From positions 1-64,000 of the forward strand of contig NZ_CAKRNY010000012.1 in assembly GCF_934371575.1 (NCBI RefSeq): a stretch of DNA of 64,000 nt, in the 5' to 3' direction. Of the stretch, positions 7,661-16,561 are shown piece after piece (position 1 is the first letter of the stretch; the number at the start of each line of letters is the position of its first letter). This stretch comes from an uncultured Blautia sp. Its GTDB lineage: Bacteria > Bacillota > Clostridia > Lachnospirales > Lachnospiraceae. The position numbers and the translations under genes are program-made. The notes beneath the pieces were generated by a model. That model had not been told where the DNA came from and did no database searches. It was given only the letters and a program-made list of their open reading frames with translations.

Positions 7661-8047
7661 TCACCGGCAACTGTCTGTTTGAGCCATCTGGCTGATGCCA
7701 GGGTTTCCATCCAGGTGTTGGGTGTTTAGCGTTTTTCTTTTTATTCGTTCGGCTTCAGATTGTTTCAGAATATAATCCTTGATTTCCTTTGCATGCTTAA
7801 TATGCTGGATTTTCAAATCAGGATCTGTCACATCACCGGTAAAGCAATGGATGGTACCAAGTCCAAGAATACGTTCCAACAAAGTGTTTTCCAGCCGAAC
7901 ATCAATTACTTTATACAGGTAGCAGTCATTTTCTTCTTTTCTCAGTAAACCGGAATCTATGGTAATGATTTCATCTGTTACTGTATAAGTTGTAAAGGTC
8001 CATGGAAGCCCAAGAAACATGGAACGCTTTTTTTCTTTGTATGTCAT
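7661..8047 (-). CDS. Bacterial PH-domain protein
   Basis: A 128-residue protein without signal peptide or clear membrane helices. Residues 10-90 (FTTYTVTDEIITIDSGLLRK, then CYLYKVIDVRLENTLLERIL) resemble the bacterial PH (bPH2, YdbS/YdbT) fold, which usually sits after two membrane helices; here it stands alone. Residues 95-128 form a charged tail. Start after GAAAGGGG. The role is unknown; bPH domains in this context may mediate protein assembly at the membrane. Confidence 0.65.
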   Translation of the reverse strand: MTYKEKKRSMFLGLPWTFTTYTVTDEIITIDSGLLRKEENDCYLYKVIDVRLENTLLERILGLGTIHCFTGDVTDPDLKIQHIKHAKEIKDYILKQSEAERIKRKTLNTQHLDGNPGISQMAQTDSCR

Positions 8048-8135
8048 AAAAATTTGCCCCTTTCTTTATTTTAAGATAACAGAGTCAAAAGTTAGGAAAT
8101 CATCGAGACTTGCCTGATAAAACCACTGAGTCTGA

Positions 8136-9923
8136 TCAGATTTCGCGTGTAGCTTCTTTCAGCCATTCTTTTTCCTCTTCTTCCAGATATGGAGAAATCT
8201 TTTTATATACCTGTGCATGATAATTATTAAGAAGCGTCCGTTCCTGCACGGTCATCAGTTCCGGAACAACAGCATCCAGATCAAATGGTACCATAGTCAG
8301 ATGCTCAAAGCACATAAACTGACCGAATGAGGTTTTCTCTGCTTTTTTGCATACAAGCATGTTTTCGTGGCGAATTCCATATTGGTTTTCCACATAGTAT
8401 CCGGGCTCGTCTGATGTGATCATGCCCTCTTCCAGTACTGCATTATCTCCCGGGATTATTCTCCAGCGGAAGCTATTTGGTCCTTCATGAACATTCAAAA
8501 GATAACCAACTCCATGACCGGTTCCGTGATTGAAATCCTGTCCCATTTCCCATAACGGACCACGTGCCAGATAATCCAGATTTACACCGGTACAGCCATG
8601 ACGGAATTTGGCATTTCCAAGGTTCAGCATGCCACGTAAAACAGCTGTAAAATACTTCTTCTGCTCGTCATTTACAGAGCCCATAACAATCGTACGGGTG
8701 GTATCTGTAGTACCTTCGTAATAATGTCCGCCTGTGTCTGCCAGAAGAAAATTACCAGGTTCAATTGCAATATCTGTCTCTGGTGTTGCAGAATAGTGGT
8801 TGATAGCAGCATGAATGCCATAAGAAATAATGGGGTCAAAACTGTTGCCGATAAAATTCTCCTGCTGGGCACGGAAGCTGTACAGCTTCTCTCCTGCGCT
8901 TAACTCTGTCATTGGAATCCTGCCCACATTTTTCTTTAGCCAGCAGATGAATTTGGTAAGTGCAACTCCGTCTTTGATATGAGCGATACGTTCATTTTCT
9001 ACTTCTATCGGATTTTTAATTGATTTAGGAAGAAAAGTCAGGTTGTCTTCATCCAGAATCGTTACTTCCTTCGGAATACTGTTTACCAGACGACAGTTGG
9101 CTTTCTTTTTACAAAGAAGAACCGTCATGTCTTTCGCAAATGTTTTTACATATTCATAAATGCTGTCATAGGGCAGAATGGTTACGCCGTCCTTTGATAA
9201 GGCGTCCAGAATCGGAGCTGAAAATGCTTTTTCATTTGCAAACAGTCTGATTTCTGTTTTGGTCATTACCAGATAAGAGAGAACAACCGGACAGCAATGT
9301 ACATCGCCACCGCGAATATTCAACAGCCATGCAATGTCATCCAGAGAAGTCAGTACAAATCCATCTGCACCTTTCTCTTCCATTGATTTACGGATTCTTG
9401 CACATTTGTCAGCACGGGATTCGCCTGCCCATTTTACATCCAGTTCCATAACCGGTTCACAGGAAAGTGCCGGACGATCTTCCCAGATTTCTCCTACCAG
9501 ATCAGAATCTGTCTGAAGAGTGGCTCCCTTTTTTGCAAGAATTTCAGCCAGTTCGTCTGCTTCTTTGGCGCTGACGGTTCTTCCGTCAAAACCAAGGCAC
9601 ATTCCCTCGCCTAATTTTTCTTCCAGAAACTGATGCACAGTGGGAACATCTGGTTCTCCCATTTTATAAAGCTCTACACCTGTTCCCTCCAGCTGTGCTG
9701 CCGCCTGGATAAAATATCTTCCATCTGTCCACAATCCAGCCATATCCTGCATAATGACGGCTCTGCCGGCAGATCCGGTAAAACCTGTAATATATTTTCT
9801 GCACTTAAAGTATTCTCCTACATATTCAGATGCATGAAAATCATCTGTGGGAACAAGATAAGCATCTATTTTCTTCTCTGCCATTATTTCCCGAAGTGCG
9901 GTGATTCGTTCTTTTACTGTCAT
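8136..9923 (-). CDS. Xaa-Pro aminopeptidase (aminopeptidase P, M24B)
   Basis: A 595-residue peptidase. The N-terminal creatinase-like domains (about 1-300, opening VKERITALREIMAEKKIDAY) precede a pita-bread catalytic domain with the metal ligands in LLADTGGHYYEGTTDTTRT (two Asp), GTGHGVGYLLNVHEGP (His) and ITSDEPGYY / ENM (Glu). It removes an N-terminal residue before proline, using two metal ions in the cytoplasm. The 595-residue length matches the three-domain eukaryote-like form common in Clostridia. I chose the ATG at 9923, after GGAAGGAG, rather than an upstream in-frame ATG that would add 46 residues with no ribosome site. Confidence 0.93.
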   Translation of the reverse strand: MTVKERITALREIMAEKKIDAYLVPTDDFHASEYVGEYFKCRKYITGFTGSAGRAVIMQDMAGLWTDGRYFIQAAAQLEGTGVELYKMGEPDVPTVHQFLEEKLGEGMCLGFDGRTVSAKEADELAEILAKKGATLQTDSDLVGEIWEDRPALSCEPVMELDVKWAGESRADKCARIRKSMEEKGADGFVLTSLDDIAWLLNIRGGDVHCCPVVLSYLVMTKTEIRLFANEKAFSAPILDALSKDGVTILPYDSIYEYVKTFAKDMTVLLCKKKANCRLVNSIPKEVTILDEDNLTFLPKSIKNPIEVENERIAHIKDGVALTKFICWLKKNVGRIPMTELSAGEKLYSFRAQQENFIGNSFDPIISYGIHAAINHYSATPETDIAIEPGNFLLADTGGHYYEGTTDTTRTIVMGSVNDEQKKYFTAVLRGMLNLGNAKFRHGCTGVNLDYLARGPLWEMGQDFNHGTGHGVGYLLNVHEGPNSFRWRIIPGDNAVLEEGMITSDEPGYYVENQYGIRHENMLVCKKAEKTSFGQFMCFEHLTMVPFDLDAVVPELMTVQERTLLNNYHAQVYKKISPYLEEEEKEWLKEATREI

Positions 9924-10410
9924 AAAACTGACTCCTTCCAGTGAATTTTGTCTATTCTTATTATAATAGCAGCGGTGTCCTTTCGCAACCTGTTTAAGAA
10001 AAAACTCTTTTCTATTCCCAAAAGACGTGATATACTTACTTTCGAAATGAATGATATGCAAAATAGGATTTTATGCGTCAAGTGTTCGGTGAATGGGGAG
10101 TTGTCACTGAAACGAAAAGCACGTCTTACGGTATATTATCCGCACCCGTTGCAAGCACTATAAGAGGGATATCTCATATTGTGTCAGAGCCTGCTTGAAA
10201 GGGACTTTCTGCAAGATGCACGTTACGATTTGTGGAAATGATTTTTCAAACACGCTCCAGGGAATGTTTTCGACATACATTCTATCACAATTGGAGATAT
10301 CCTTTTTGCGTATTGATCAGGCGAATATCCGCTTTACTTTTATAAGCTTTCCCTGATTTGGATGAACAAGGGATAATCTCCGTAATCAAATACAAAGGAG
10401 GTTATTTTTA
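9924..10410. other. 487-base intergenic region before folE
   Basis: No gene is supported here. The left part is the upstream region of the aminopeptidase, and 10165-10304 holds a large imperfect inverted repeat described separately. The last 100 bases lead into folE and end with the AAAGGAGG ribosome site. I looked for a tetrahydrofolate riboswitch core and did not find one. Confidence 0.6.
10165..10304. repeat. 140-base imperfect palindromic element (MITE-like)
   Basis: The terminal arms AGGGATATCTCATATTGTG (10165-10183) and CACAATTGGAGATATCCTT (10286-10304) are near-complementary, and inner arms GAGCCTGCTTGAAA (10187-10200) and TTTCAAACACGCTC (10244-10257) pair as well. It encodes nothing. 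The inner arm TTTTTCAAACAYGCTC recurs in the hairpin at 24852-24900, which suggests a repeat family. Confidence 0.55.
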
Positions 10411-10968
10411 ATGGTTGACAAACAAAAAGTAGAACAGGCTATCCGTCTGCTTCTGGAAGGAATCGGTGAAGATGTTACCCGGGAGGGACTGATCGATACT
10501 CCTGACAGAATTGCACGTATGTGCGAGGAAATTTACGGAGGTCTTGATCAGGAGGCAGATCACCATTTACTGAAGCAGTTTCCAGTAGAAAATAATGAGA
10601 TCGTATTGGAAAAAGATATTACTTTTTACTCTATGTGCGAGCATCATCTGATGCCTTTTTATGGTAAGGCGCACCTGGCGTATATTCCAGATGGAAAAGT
10701 CACCGGATTAAGCAAGCTGGCACGTACTGTAGAAGTTTATGCCAGAAGACCGCAGATTCAGGAACGCCTCACGGTACAGATCGCAGATGCTCTGGAGCGT
10801 GCCCTCTCTCCGAAGGGAATCATGGTTATGCTGGAAGCGGAACACACCTGCATGACCATGCGAGGAGTAAAAAAGCCAGGCAGCAAAACAATTACGACTG
10901 TAACCCGTGGAGCCTTTAAAGAAGATAAGGAGCTGCAGAAAATGTTCCTTTCCATGGTTGGAAAATGA
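10411..10968 (+). CDS. folE: GTP cyclohydrolase I
   Basis: A 185-residue enzyme that converts GTP to 7,8-dihydroneopterin triphosphate, the first step of folate synthesis. The zinc and active-site motifs [12 protein letters not shown] and [11 protein letters not shown] are intact, with [20 protein letters not shown] between them; the N-terminus has [13 protein letters not shown]. It starts after AAAGGAGG and leads a plus-strand folate operon. Its stop overlaps the ATG of the next gene (ATGA), implying translational coupling. Confidence 0.97.
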   Translation: MVDKQKVEQAIRLLLEGIGEDVTREGLIDTPDRIARMCEEIYGGLDQEADHHLLKQFPVENNEIVLEKDITFYSMCEHHLMPFYGKAHLAYIPDGKVTGLSKLARTVEVYARRPQIQERLTVQIADALERALSPKGIMVMLEAEHTCMTMRGVKKPGSKTITTVTRGAFKEDKELQKMFLSMVGK

Positions 10969-11462
10969 GCAGTTCTTTTTCTGAAACAAACCGTATTTCT
11001 TTAATCTGGCGGCATCCCCTTTACCAAAAACACTGTGAGAAAATACAAGAGCTTGAAAAAGACCGTATCTTCTGCAGACATACGCCTGAACACTTTCTGG
11101 ATGTTGCCAGGCTGATGTATATATATTCTCTGGAAGACAAGCTTAATCTGTCCAGGGAGATCATTTATGCCACTGCCCTTCTTCATGACATTGGCCGCGC
11201 GCAGCAATATCTGTTGGGTATTCCCCATGACATTGCAGGAGCCGAAATAGCCGGAAAGATTCTGACAGATCTGCACTTTACAGAGCAGGAAAAAGAAGAA
11301 ATACTATCTGCGATCACCCAGCACAGGACGGATGGATCTGATAATGTGTTGGCTATGCTGCTATATAAGGCTGATAAAAAGTCCAGAAATTGTTTTTCAT
11401 GTTCAGCAGCCTCAGAATGTTACTGGCCTTCTGAGAAAAAAAACCTGACAATTGAATATTGA
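10965..11462 (+). CDS. HD-domain phosphohydrolase in the folate operon
   Basis: A 165-residue HD-superfamily protein: the first His in [12 protein letters not shown], the HD pair in [10 protein letters not shown], and later ITQHR. HD enzymes hydrolyse phosphate esters with bound metals. Its place between folE and folP, with a start overlapping the folE stop, suggests it may supply a missing step such as dephosphorylation of dihydroneopterin phosphate, since no dedicated enzyme is present here. That assignment is inference. The tail after residue 140 ([16 protein letters not shown]) is cysteine-rich and ends shortly before folP. Confidence 0.75.
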   Translation: MSSSFSETNRISLIWRHPLYQKHCEKIQELEKDRIFCRHTPEHFLDVARLMYIYSLEDKLNLSREIIYATALLHDIGRAQQYLLGIPHDIAGAEIAGKILTDLHFTEQEKEEILSAITQHRTDGSDNVLAMLLYKADKKSRNCFSCSAASECYWPSEKKNLTIEY

Positions 11463-11501
11463 GTTTTCTAAAAAATCTAACAGAGAGGATGGTTTCTGTT
11501 T

Positions 11502-12311
11502 ATGAAAATTGGAAATCGTTTTTTTGATACACAAAATCACACTTATATAATGGGAATTTTAAATATTACGCCTGATTCTTTTTCCGATGGTGGGAAATGG
11601 AATCATTTAGATGAAGCTTTGCGGCATACAGAAGCCATGATCGCGGATGGTGCGGATATTATCGATATCGGCGGGGAGTCTACGCGTCCCGGACACACGC
11701 CGGTCAGTGCAGAGGAAGAAGCTCAGAGAGTTTTGCCCGTTATCGAAGCGGTCAGAAAACGTTTTGACATTCCCATTTCTGTAGATACTTTTAAAAGCAG
11801 CGTAGCAGAAAGCGCGATTCAGGCCGGTGCAGACCTGGTCAACGATATCTGGGGATTAAAATATGATTCTGAAATGGGCGCTGTAATTGCAAAATATGAT
11901 GCTGCATGCTGTCTCATGCACAATAAGTCCAATACAGAATATAACAATTTTCTCATTGATATGCTTTCTGAGACACAGGAATGTGTCAATCTTGCAAGAA
12001 AAGCAGGAATCAAAGATGAGAAAATCATTCTCGATCCAGGGGTTGGATTTGGAAAAACATTTGAGATGAATCTGGAAACTATGAATCATCTGGAGCTTTT
12101 TAAGAATCTGGGCTTTCCGGTTCTTCTTGGCACCTCACGCAAGTCGATGATCGGACTGGCACTTGACCTGCCTGTAGACCAGCGTGTAGAGGGAACACTG
12201 GCTACTAGTGTAATTGGTGTGATAAAGGGCTGTTCTTTTGTGCGTGTTCATGATGTCAAAGAAAACAGACGCGTGATCCAGATGACAGAAGCAATTTTGG
12301 GTTGTAATTGA
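11502..12311 (+). CDS. folP: Dihydropteroate synthase
   Basis: A 269-residue TIM-barrel enzyme that joins p-aminobenzoate to dihydropterin pyrophosphate. Signature segments are MGILNITPDSFSDGG (about 18-32), ADIIDIGGESTRPG (50-63), SVDTFKS and the late LLGTSRKSMIG. It is the sulfonamide target. It follows the HD gene by 39 bases, with GAGAGGA before the start, in the folate operon. The sequence is full length with no odd replacements in these motifs. Confidence 0.97.
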   Translation: MKIGNRFFDTQNHTYIMGILNITPDSFSDGGKWNHLDEALRHTEAMIADGADIIDIGGESTRPGHTPVSAEEEAQRVLPVIEAVRKRFDIPISVDTFKSSVAESAIQAGADLVNDIWGLKYDSEMGAVIAKYDAACCLMHNKSNTEYNNFLIDMLSETQECVNLARKAGIKDEKIILDPGVGFGKTFEMNLETMNHLELFKNLGFPVLLGTSRKSMIGLALDLPVDQRVEGTLATSVIGVIKGCSFVRVHDVKENRRVIQMTEAILGCN

Positions 12312-12320
12312 GAGTAAAGA

Positions 12321-12380
12321 GGACATTCGCAATCCGCTTTGCTACTTGCTCATGAACGCATTCGCGAAGCGACTGCGTTC
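12321..12380 (+). repeat. Interspersed repeat copy 1 with terminal hairpin
   Basis: The first 40 bases (beginning GGACATTCGCAATCCGC) are identical to 42468-42507. The end forms a hairpin whose outer stem is GAACGCA/TGCGTTC with TCGCGAAGCGA at the head. In copy 2 that head reads as its reverse complement. It lies in the short spacer between folP and folB-folK, so it is transcribed in the operon. Confidence 0.8.
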
Positions 12381-12425
12381 AAATTCCTCAAAATTGTAAA
12401 TAGTCAACAGAAAGGAACAACTGTT

Positions 12426-13259
12426 ATGGATGAAACCAGATTTGATAAAATAGAAATTAAAGAACTGGAAATTTTTGCCAACCATGGTGTCTATCCGGAA
12501 GAAAATGTACTTGGACAAAAATTTGTTATTTCTGCCACCCTCTTTACCCACACACGTCAGGCCGGGTTAACGGACGATCTGTCTACTTCTATCAATTACG
12601 GGGAAGTCAGCCACATGATTACGGATTTTACCAGAAAACATACTTTTAAACTTCTGGAAGCGCTTGCAGAAAATCTTGCAGAGATGCTGCTTAATTCTCT
12701 TTCCGGTCTGGAACAGATCACACTGAAAATTGAGAAACCATGGGCTCCTGTTGGTCTTCCACTGAAAACCGTATCTGTGGAAATCACAAGAAAATGGCAT
12801 ACTGCATACATTGCATTTGGTTCTAATATGGGAGATAAAAAGCTGTTTATTGACAATGGGATACGTGGTCTGGAAAAAACAAAAGGATGCCAGATAGAGG
12901 CTGTTTCTGATTATCTTGTAACAGAACCTTATGGAGTTACAGATCAGGATGAATTTCTGAATGGAGTTTTGAAAATGCGCACTCTTCTTACACCGGAAGA
13001 ATTGCTGGATCGTCTCCATCAGCTGGAACAGGAGGCGAACCGGGAACGTATTATTCACTGGGGTCCCCGTACTCTGGATCTTGATATTCTGTTTTATGAT
13101 CAGGAAATCATTGATACTTTGGATCTTCACATTCCACATACTGATATGCAGAATCGTGAATTTGTTCTGGCTCCTATGAATCAGATCGCGCCTTATCTGA
13201 GACATCCTGTGCTAAATCAGACAATTTCACAGCTTTTAGAAGCACTTCATAATCACTGA
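12426..13259 (+). CDS. folBK: Bifunctional dihydroneopterin aldolase / HPPK
   Basis: A 277-residue fusion. Residues 1-118 are dihydroneopterin aldolase (LEIFANHGVYPEENVLGQKF and the late IEKPWAPV). Residues 120-277 are 6-hydroxymethyl-dihydropterin pyrophosphokinase (AYIAFGSNMGDK, then GPRTLDLDILFYD and IPHTDMQNREFVLAPM). The two give consecutive steps before FolP. I place the start at 12426 after AGAAAGGAAC; the longer in-frame ATG at 12339 lies in the repeat and would add 29 unlikely residues. Fused folB-folK is known in Firmicutes. Confidence 0.95.
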   Translation: MDETRFDKIEIKELEIFANHGVYPEENVLGQKFVISATLFTHTRQAGLTDDLSTSINYGEVSHMITDFTRKHTFKLLEALAENLAEMLLNSLSGLEQITLKIEKPWAPVGLPLKTVSVEITRKWHTAYIAFGSNMGDKKLFIDNGIRGLEKTKGCQIEAVSDYLVTEPYGVTDQDEFLNGVLKMRTLLTPEELLDRLHQLEQEANRERIIHWGPRTLDLDILFYDQEIIDTLDLHIPHTDMQNREFVLAPMNQIAPYLRHPVLNQTISQLLEALHNH

Positions 13260-13263
13260 TATA

Positions 13264-13290
13264 CAAAAGGGGCTGAAACAGCCCCTTTTG
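13264..13290. terminator. Bidirectional terminator after the folate operon
   Basis: Perfect 12-base stem CAAAAGGGGCTG with loop AAA and complement CAGCCCCTTTTG, A-rich on one side and U-rich on the other. It ends both the folate operon and the convergent rsmJ gene. Confidence 0.9.
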
Positions 13291-13295
13291 AACTT

Positions 13296-14027
13296 TTATA
13301 AAGTATAGCAGTCGTATCGTATCGCTTTCCCACTTAAGGTATACGAAGGCTTCCTTCCGGCAAGGAATTCGCTTTTCAGAGGGCGTTTTACAATGATTTT
13401 ATCCGGCTTTGCGCTGATTGCAGCATCAAAAAGATCAGTTTCTTCGGAGCATGGCGGTTCCAGCTTCTGGATCAACTGAAGCTTTTTGTTAATCAGACTG
13501 GATTTCTGTCGTGCAGGGAACATGGGATCCAGGTAAATTACATCTACCGGATCCAGAAGCGCAGGCATTAATTCTACGCTGTTTCCCTCCACCAGCTTCA
13601 TTCGAGAGGCAATGTCTTTTAATACAGGGTGTTTTTTTGCCCTGCGCAGGGCATCCTTTAAAAGAACTGCGATTACAGGATTTTGTTCATACAGTGTTAC
13701 TTCGTACCCCTGTGCTGCCAGTAGAAATCCGTCTTCACCCATGCCTGCAGTTGCATCAATAGCTTTACGTCCTTCTTTTTCTGATTTAGATGCCCGGACC
13801 AGCATTTCGTGCTGCAGCCTTCCGTTTGTGACACGATGAAGCATGTTTTCAAAATCTCCCTGATAGGTCAAACCGTATCCGGTTAAAGAAACGCTTTTTG
13901 AATTAAAAAGTACAGTCAGCTGATCTCCTGGTTTCTCTACAATGGGAGCACCTGTACGTCTGGAAAAGGATTCTGCCATATCCCGTTGCCCGCCTTTTTC
14001 CAGACAGACTACAATTTTATCACTCAT
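13296..14027 (-). CDS. rsmJ: 16S rRNA (guanine-1516-N2) methyltransferase RsmJ-like
   Basis: A 243-residue class I methyltransferase. The SAM-binding motif I is DATAGMGEDGFLLA (about 95-108), the acidic end of strand 2 is TLYEQNP, and the catalytic motif is VIYLDPMFPARQKSS (about 165-179), which is the RsmJ pattern. It should methylate a guanine in helix 45 region of 16S rRNA. It ends at the shared terminator with folB-folK and is followed upstream by a Nudix gene. Confidence 0.85.
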   Translation of the reverse strand: MSDKIVVCLEKGGQRDMAESFSRRTGAPIVEKPGDQLTVLFNSKSVSLTGYGLTYQGDFENMLHRVTNGRLQHEMLVRASKSEKEGRKAIDATAGMGEDGFLLAAQGYEVTLYEQNPVIAVLLKDALRRAKKHPVLKDIASRMKLVEGNSVELMPALLDPVDVIYLDPMFPARQKSSLINKKLQLIQKLEPPCSEETDLFDAAISAKPDKIIVKRPLKSEFLAGRKPSYTLSGKAIRYDCYTL

Positions 14028-14056
14028 GTTATTTTCACTTTCTTCGTAATTAATTC

Positions 14057-14626
14057 TTATTGTTTCATTTTATCCAGAAGCTTGGAATACACGTTTGTTA
14101 CAAACCATGGTTCCGTGGATTTTTCCAATGCCTCTTTCGGTGAAAACCAGGAGACACCGCTGTTTTCATCCGGCTTTATAGAAAGAGTTTCCGAAGAGTC
14201 AGCTTCCAGCAGGTAGGTAATGTTCAGATGGAGATGACTGGAGACGTATTTGCCTTTTTTTATATGTCCATCTACCGTAAGTGCTTCCAGGGAAAAAATT
14301 TCTTCTGATACGGGCTTTACATTTGAAATACCAGCCTCCTCTTTTACTTCGCGAAGTGCTACAGACAGTAAATCTGTTTCTCCATCTGCATGCCCGCCCA
14401 GCCAGGACCAGGAATTGTAAATATTGTGATAAACCATGAGAACTTTGCTTCTGTCTCTGTTTACCACCCAGGCAGAGGCTGTTATATGTGCCACTGTATT
14501 ATCTCTGGAAAAAGCATTTTCATTGTGTTGGATCCAGTCTAAAATAAGAGGTTTATCTCTCTCCTCCTGCTCATTAAAGGGTTTATAGTTTTCAATTTTC
14601 TTAATTAATTCCTGACGGGTTATCAT
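14057..14626 (-). CDS. Nudix hydrolase
   Basis: A 189-residue protein with the Nudix box GGHADGETDLLSVALREVKE followed by EAGI (about 90-112). The N-terminal 55 residues (ELIKKIENYKPFNEQEERDK) form an alpha-helical cap seen in a Nudix subgroup of Firmicutes. The substrate cannot be told. It sits 29 bases upstream of rsmJ on the same strand and probably shares its transcript. Confidence 0.85.
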   Translation of the reverse strand: MITRQELIKKIENYKPFNEQEERDKPLILDWIQHNENAFSRDNTVAHITASAWVVNRDRSKVLMVYHNIYNSWSWLGGHADGETDLLSVALREVKEEAGISNVKPVSEEIFSLEALTVDGHIKKGKYVSSHLHLNITYLLEADSSETLSIKPDENSGVSWFSPKEALEKSTEPWFVTNVYSKLLDKMKQ

Positions 14627-14673
14627 ATGGTACTCCTTATATTTTGTTAAATAAAGTATAACACATTTCAGGA

Positions 14674-15330
14674 TTATTCGCCAATCAGATGTTTCACGTT
14701 TTCGAAATTGGATTTCCCATTTATCTTTACAAAGACTTTAGTGATATCAAAATCGGAACTGGCTTTACTGCAGAGACTTCTGGCCCGTGAAATAGGAATG
14801 TAGATCTGATCCTCATCTATCGGTAAAACGGAGGCGGCTTTACATGGAAGGTACGTAGGCGCAGACTTTGAGCCTTCTGTTAAGGAGTAAGTGATTTTCA
14901 GATCATCTCCCAATTTCAGATATATTTCCTGCTGCTTTTTGGAAATTAAATGTCCATTGGAGTCCTTCATGTTTTCCAGTGCTTTATTTCCCAGCAGTAA
15001 AAGAGGTGTATTTCCAAAATCAGTATCCAAAGCGGATGTTCCGGTAAATGCATTCAGGTCAATTCCATTGAATACGGTGGTTTTCGTATAGTCATCTATT
15101 TTTATGGTAACTGGAATTTCTGCAACCGGCCATATTTCCTGCAGACCTTTTAGTTTTGATGCGGTCTTCAGAAAATCCTGGTCATAGGAAAGTCCTTCAA
15201 GGGAAATTAAGGCTGAGTATTGCTGTTTTTCTTCCTGCATTCCATATGTGAGCCGGAGAAAAAAGAAAAGAATCAGGGCAATGAGAAAAAGCATAAAGCA
15301 GGTAAAGCTATTCATTTGTCTCTTTTTCAA
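14674..15330 (-). CDS. Membrane-anchored MacB-like periplasmic-core protein
   Basis: A 218-residue protein with one N-terminal membrane helix (about 10-30) and an outside domain. Its layout (a LEGLSYDQDFLKTASKLKGL start, then TTVFNGIDLNAF, DFGNTPLLLLGNKA) recalls the extracellular core of MacB/FtsX-type permeases, but no permease helices follow. The start overlaps the stop of the upstream exported-protein gene (ATGA). It is the last gene of the operon downstream of the two-component system and may be a partner of the ABC-2 transporter. Function unknown; family call tentative. Confidence 0.5.
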   Translation of the reverse strand: MKKRQMNSFTCFMLFLIALILFFFLRLTYGMQEEKQQYSALISLEGLSYDQDFLKTASKLKGLQEIWPVAEIPVTIKIDDYTKTTVFNGIDLNAFTGTSALDTDFGNTPLLLLGNKALENMKDSNGHLISKKQQEIYLKLGDDLKITYSLTEGSKSAPTYLPCKAASVLPIDEDQIYIPISRARSLCSKASSDFDITKVFVKINGKSNFENVKHLIGE

Positions 15331-16559
15331 TGTGATGCCGCCTTTCTTACTTCTTCCAGTAATACTGTTTTTTTATGAAGTCTGACAAGGAGGATCAGAA
15401 TAGTGGAAATCATTAAAAATGCCAGAACAGCGAGGATTGAATACCACCAACTGTTTGTCTCTTCCTGTTCGGTGTCAATTTTCAACGACTGAATTTGACT
15501 GTCTTTGATCTGGAAAGTGAATTCTGTTGTAGTTTCGTGAGAATTTCCAGAGGAATCTTCATAAGTAAGGATAAATTTTCCAGCCATTTGAGATGATGAT
15601 ACAGCACCATTTTTTGAAGAGGTGTCGTTGTTATCTTCAGACAGACCTTTTACGTATACTTTGATTGTTCCTTCGGCAGCTGTTCCTGCCTCTGCACTTC
15701 CAAGAAATGCAGTTCCGTTTGGATTTAACCCATCCGCTTTTAGCTGCACTTTGGCGTTATATATTTTATCCCGGCTTAAGTTCAGAGCTTTTACCGGAAT
15801 CTCTACTGTATCCATTGTATAAAAAACAGAGGGGATATCGGACACTTCCAGGTCTGCACGGACGGGCTGTGATACCAGAAAGGTAAGAATCTCCGTGCCA
15901 GTGGCACCTGTAGCTCTGGAATCTTCATATTCAAGAGAAAAAGTTACAGATGCCTGCCCAGGCTCCATATCCTTGGCAATAGAGATATTTTGCTTCAGAG
16001 TGATGGCTTCGCCTGGCGTGAGACGCTGTACATAGAAAGAATTTCTGTCAAAGCTGATTCCTTTTGTTTCGGTGGAAAGAGAGATTTTCAAACCGTATAC
16101 GTTCTGGCTGCGGCTTTTGTTTCGAAAGGTTACAGACATTTCCTGTGTAGTGCCTGCCTTTACTGTCTGATTAAAAAGGTTGCTGTCTTCCAGAAGCAGC
16201 TGAGGTTTATGAAAAATCTTTTCGCCGGAAGAGCTTGTACTGCTGTCATTGCCGGCATAGACATTTTCATAGGTATTATCCGAACCCATTAAAGAAGCAT
16301 CAGTTGAAGAGGAATTGTCTGTGTCAGTATTATCAGTGCTTTTGTTTTCCAGGATAACGTGAATGGTATTATTGTCTGAAGGAGCTTCAGAAGGGCTTTC
16401 TGAAATAAAACCATCAAGGTCAGAATCAGTTGGAGCTTCGCTTTCTACTGTATCCATGTCCTGTGCAAAGACAGTAAAAGGCAGTATAGAAAAAAATATG
16501 ACAAAAAGTACAGCCGCAACAGTATGTTTCCTGTTTTTATATGATTGTTTTTCCTGCAT
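15327..16559 (-). CDS. Exported CARDB/NEW3-like protein with C-terminal membrane anchor
   Basis: A 410-residue protein: signal peptide at 12-32 (ILPFTVFAQ), a Ser/Asp/Thr-rich low-complexity stretch (35-110), two beta-sandwich modules (about 120-235 and 237-350; VKAGTTQEMSVTFRNKSRSQ resembles the NEW3/CARDB class) and a membrane helix (about 372-394) with a short cytoplasmic tail. It would be displayed outside the membrane. Two bases separate it from the ATPase gene and it overlaps the MacB-like gene. It probably acts with the ABC-2 transporter. Confidence 0.7.
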   Translation of the reverse strand: MQEKQSYKNRKHTVAAVLFVIFFSILPFTVFAQDMDTVESEAPTDSDLDGFISESPSEAPSDNNTIHVILENKSTDNTDTDNSSSTDASLMGSDNTYENVYAGNDSSTSSSGEKIFHKPQLLLEDSNLFNQTVKAGTTQEMSVTFRNKSRSQNVYGLKISLSTETKGISFDRNSFYVQRLTPGEAITLKQNISIAKDMEPGQASVTFSLEYEDSRATGATGTEILTFLVSQPVRADLEVSDIPSVFYTMDTVEIPVKALNLSRDKIYNAKVQLKADGLNPNGTAFLGSAEAGTAAEGTIKVYVKGLSEDNNDTSSKNGAVSSSQMAGKFILTYEDSSGNSHETTTEFTFQIKDSQIQSLKIDTEQEETNSWWYSILAVLAFLMISTILILLVRLHKKTVLLEEVRKAASH

Positions 16560-16561
16560 TA

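Noticed and set aside
10300..10410. Tetrahydrofolate riboswitch before folE
   Set aside because: Conserved THF-I blocks are not recognisable; only the repeat and a ribosome site are seen.
12339..12425. Longer N-terminus for folB-folK
   Set aside because: It would be encoded by the interspersed repeat and lacks a ribosome site; the ATG at 12426 fits the family start.
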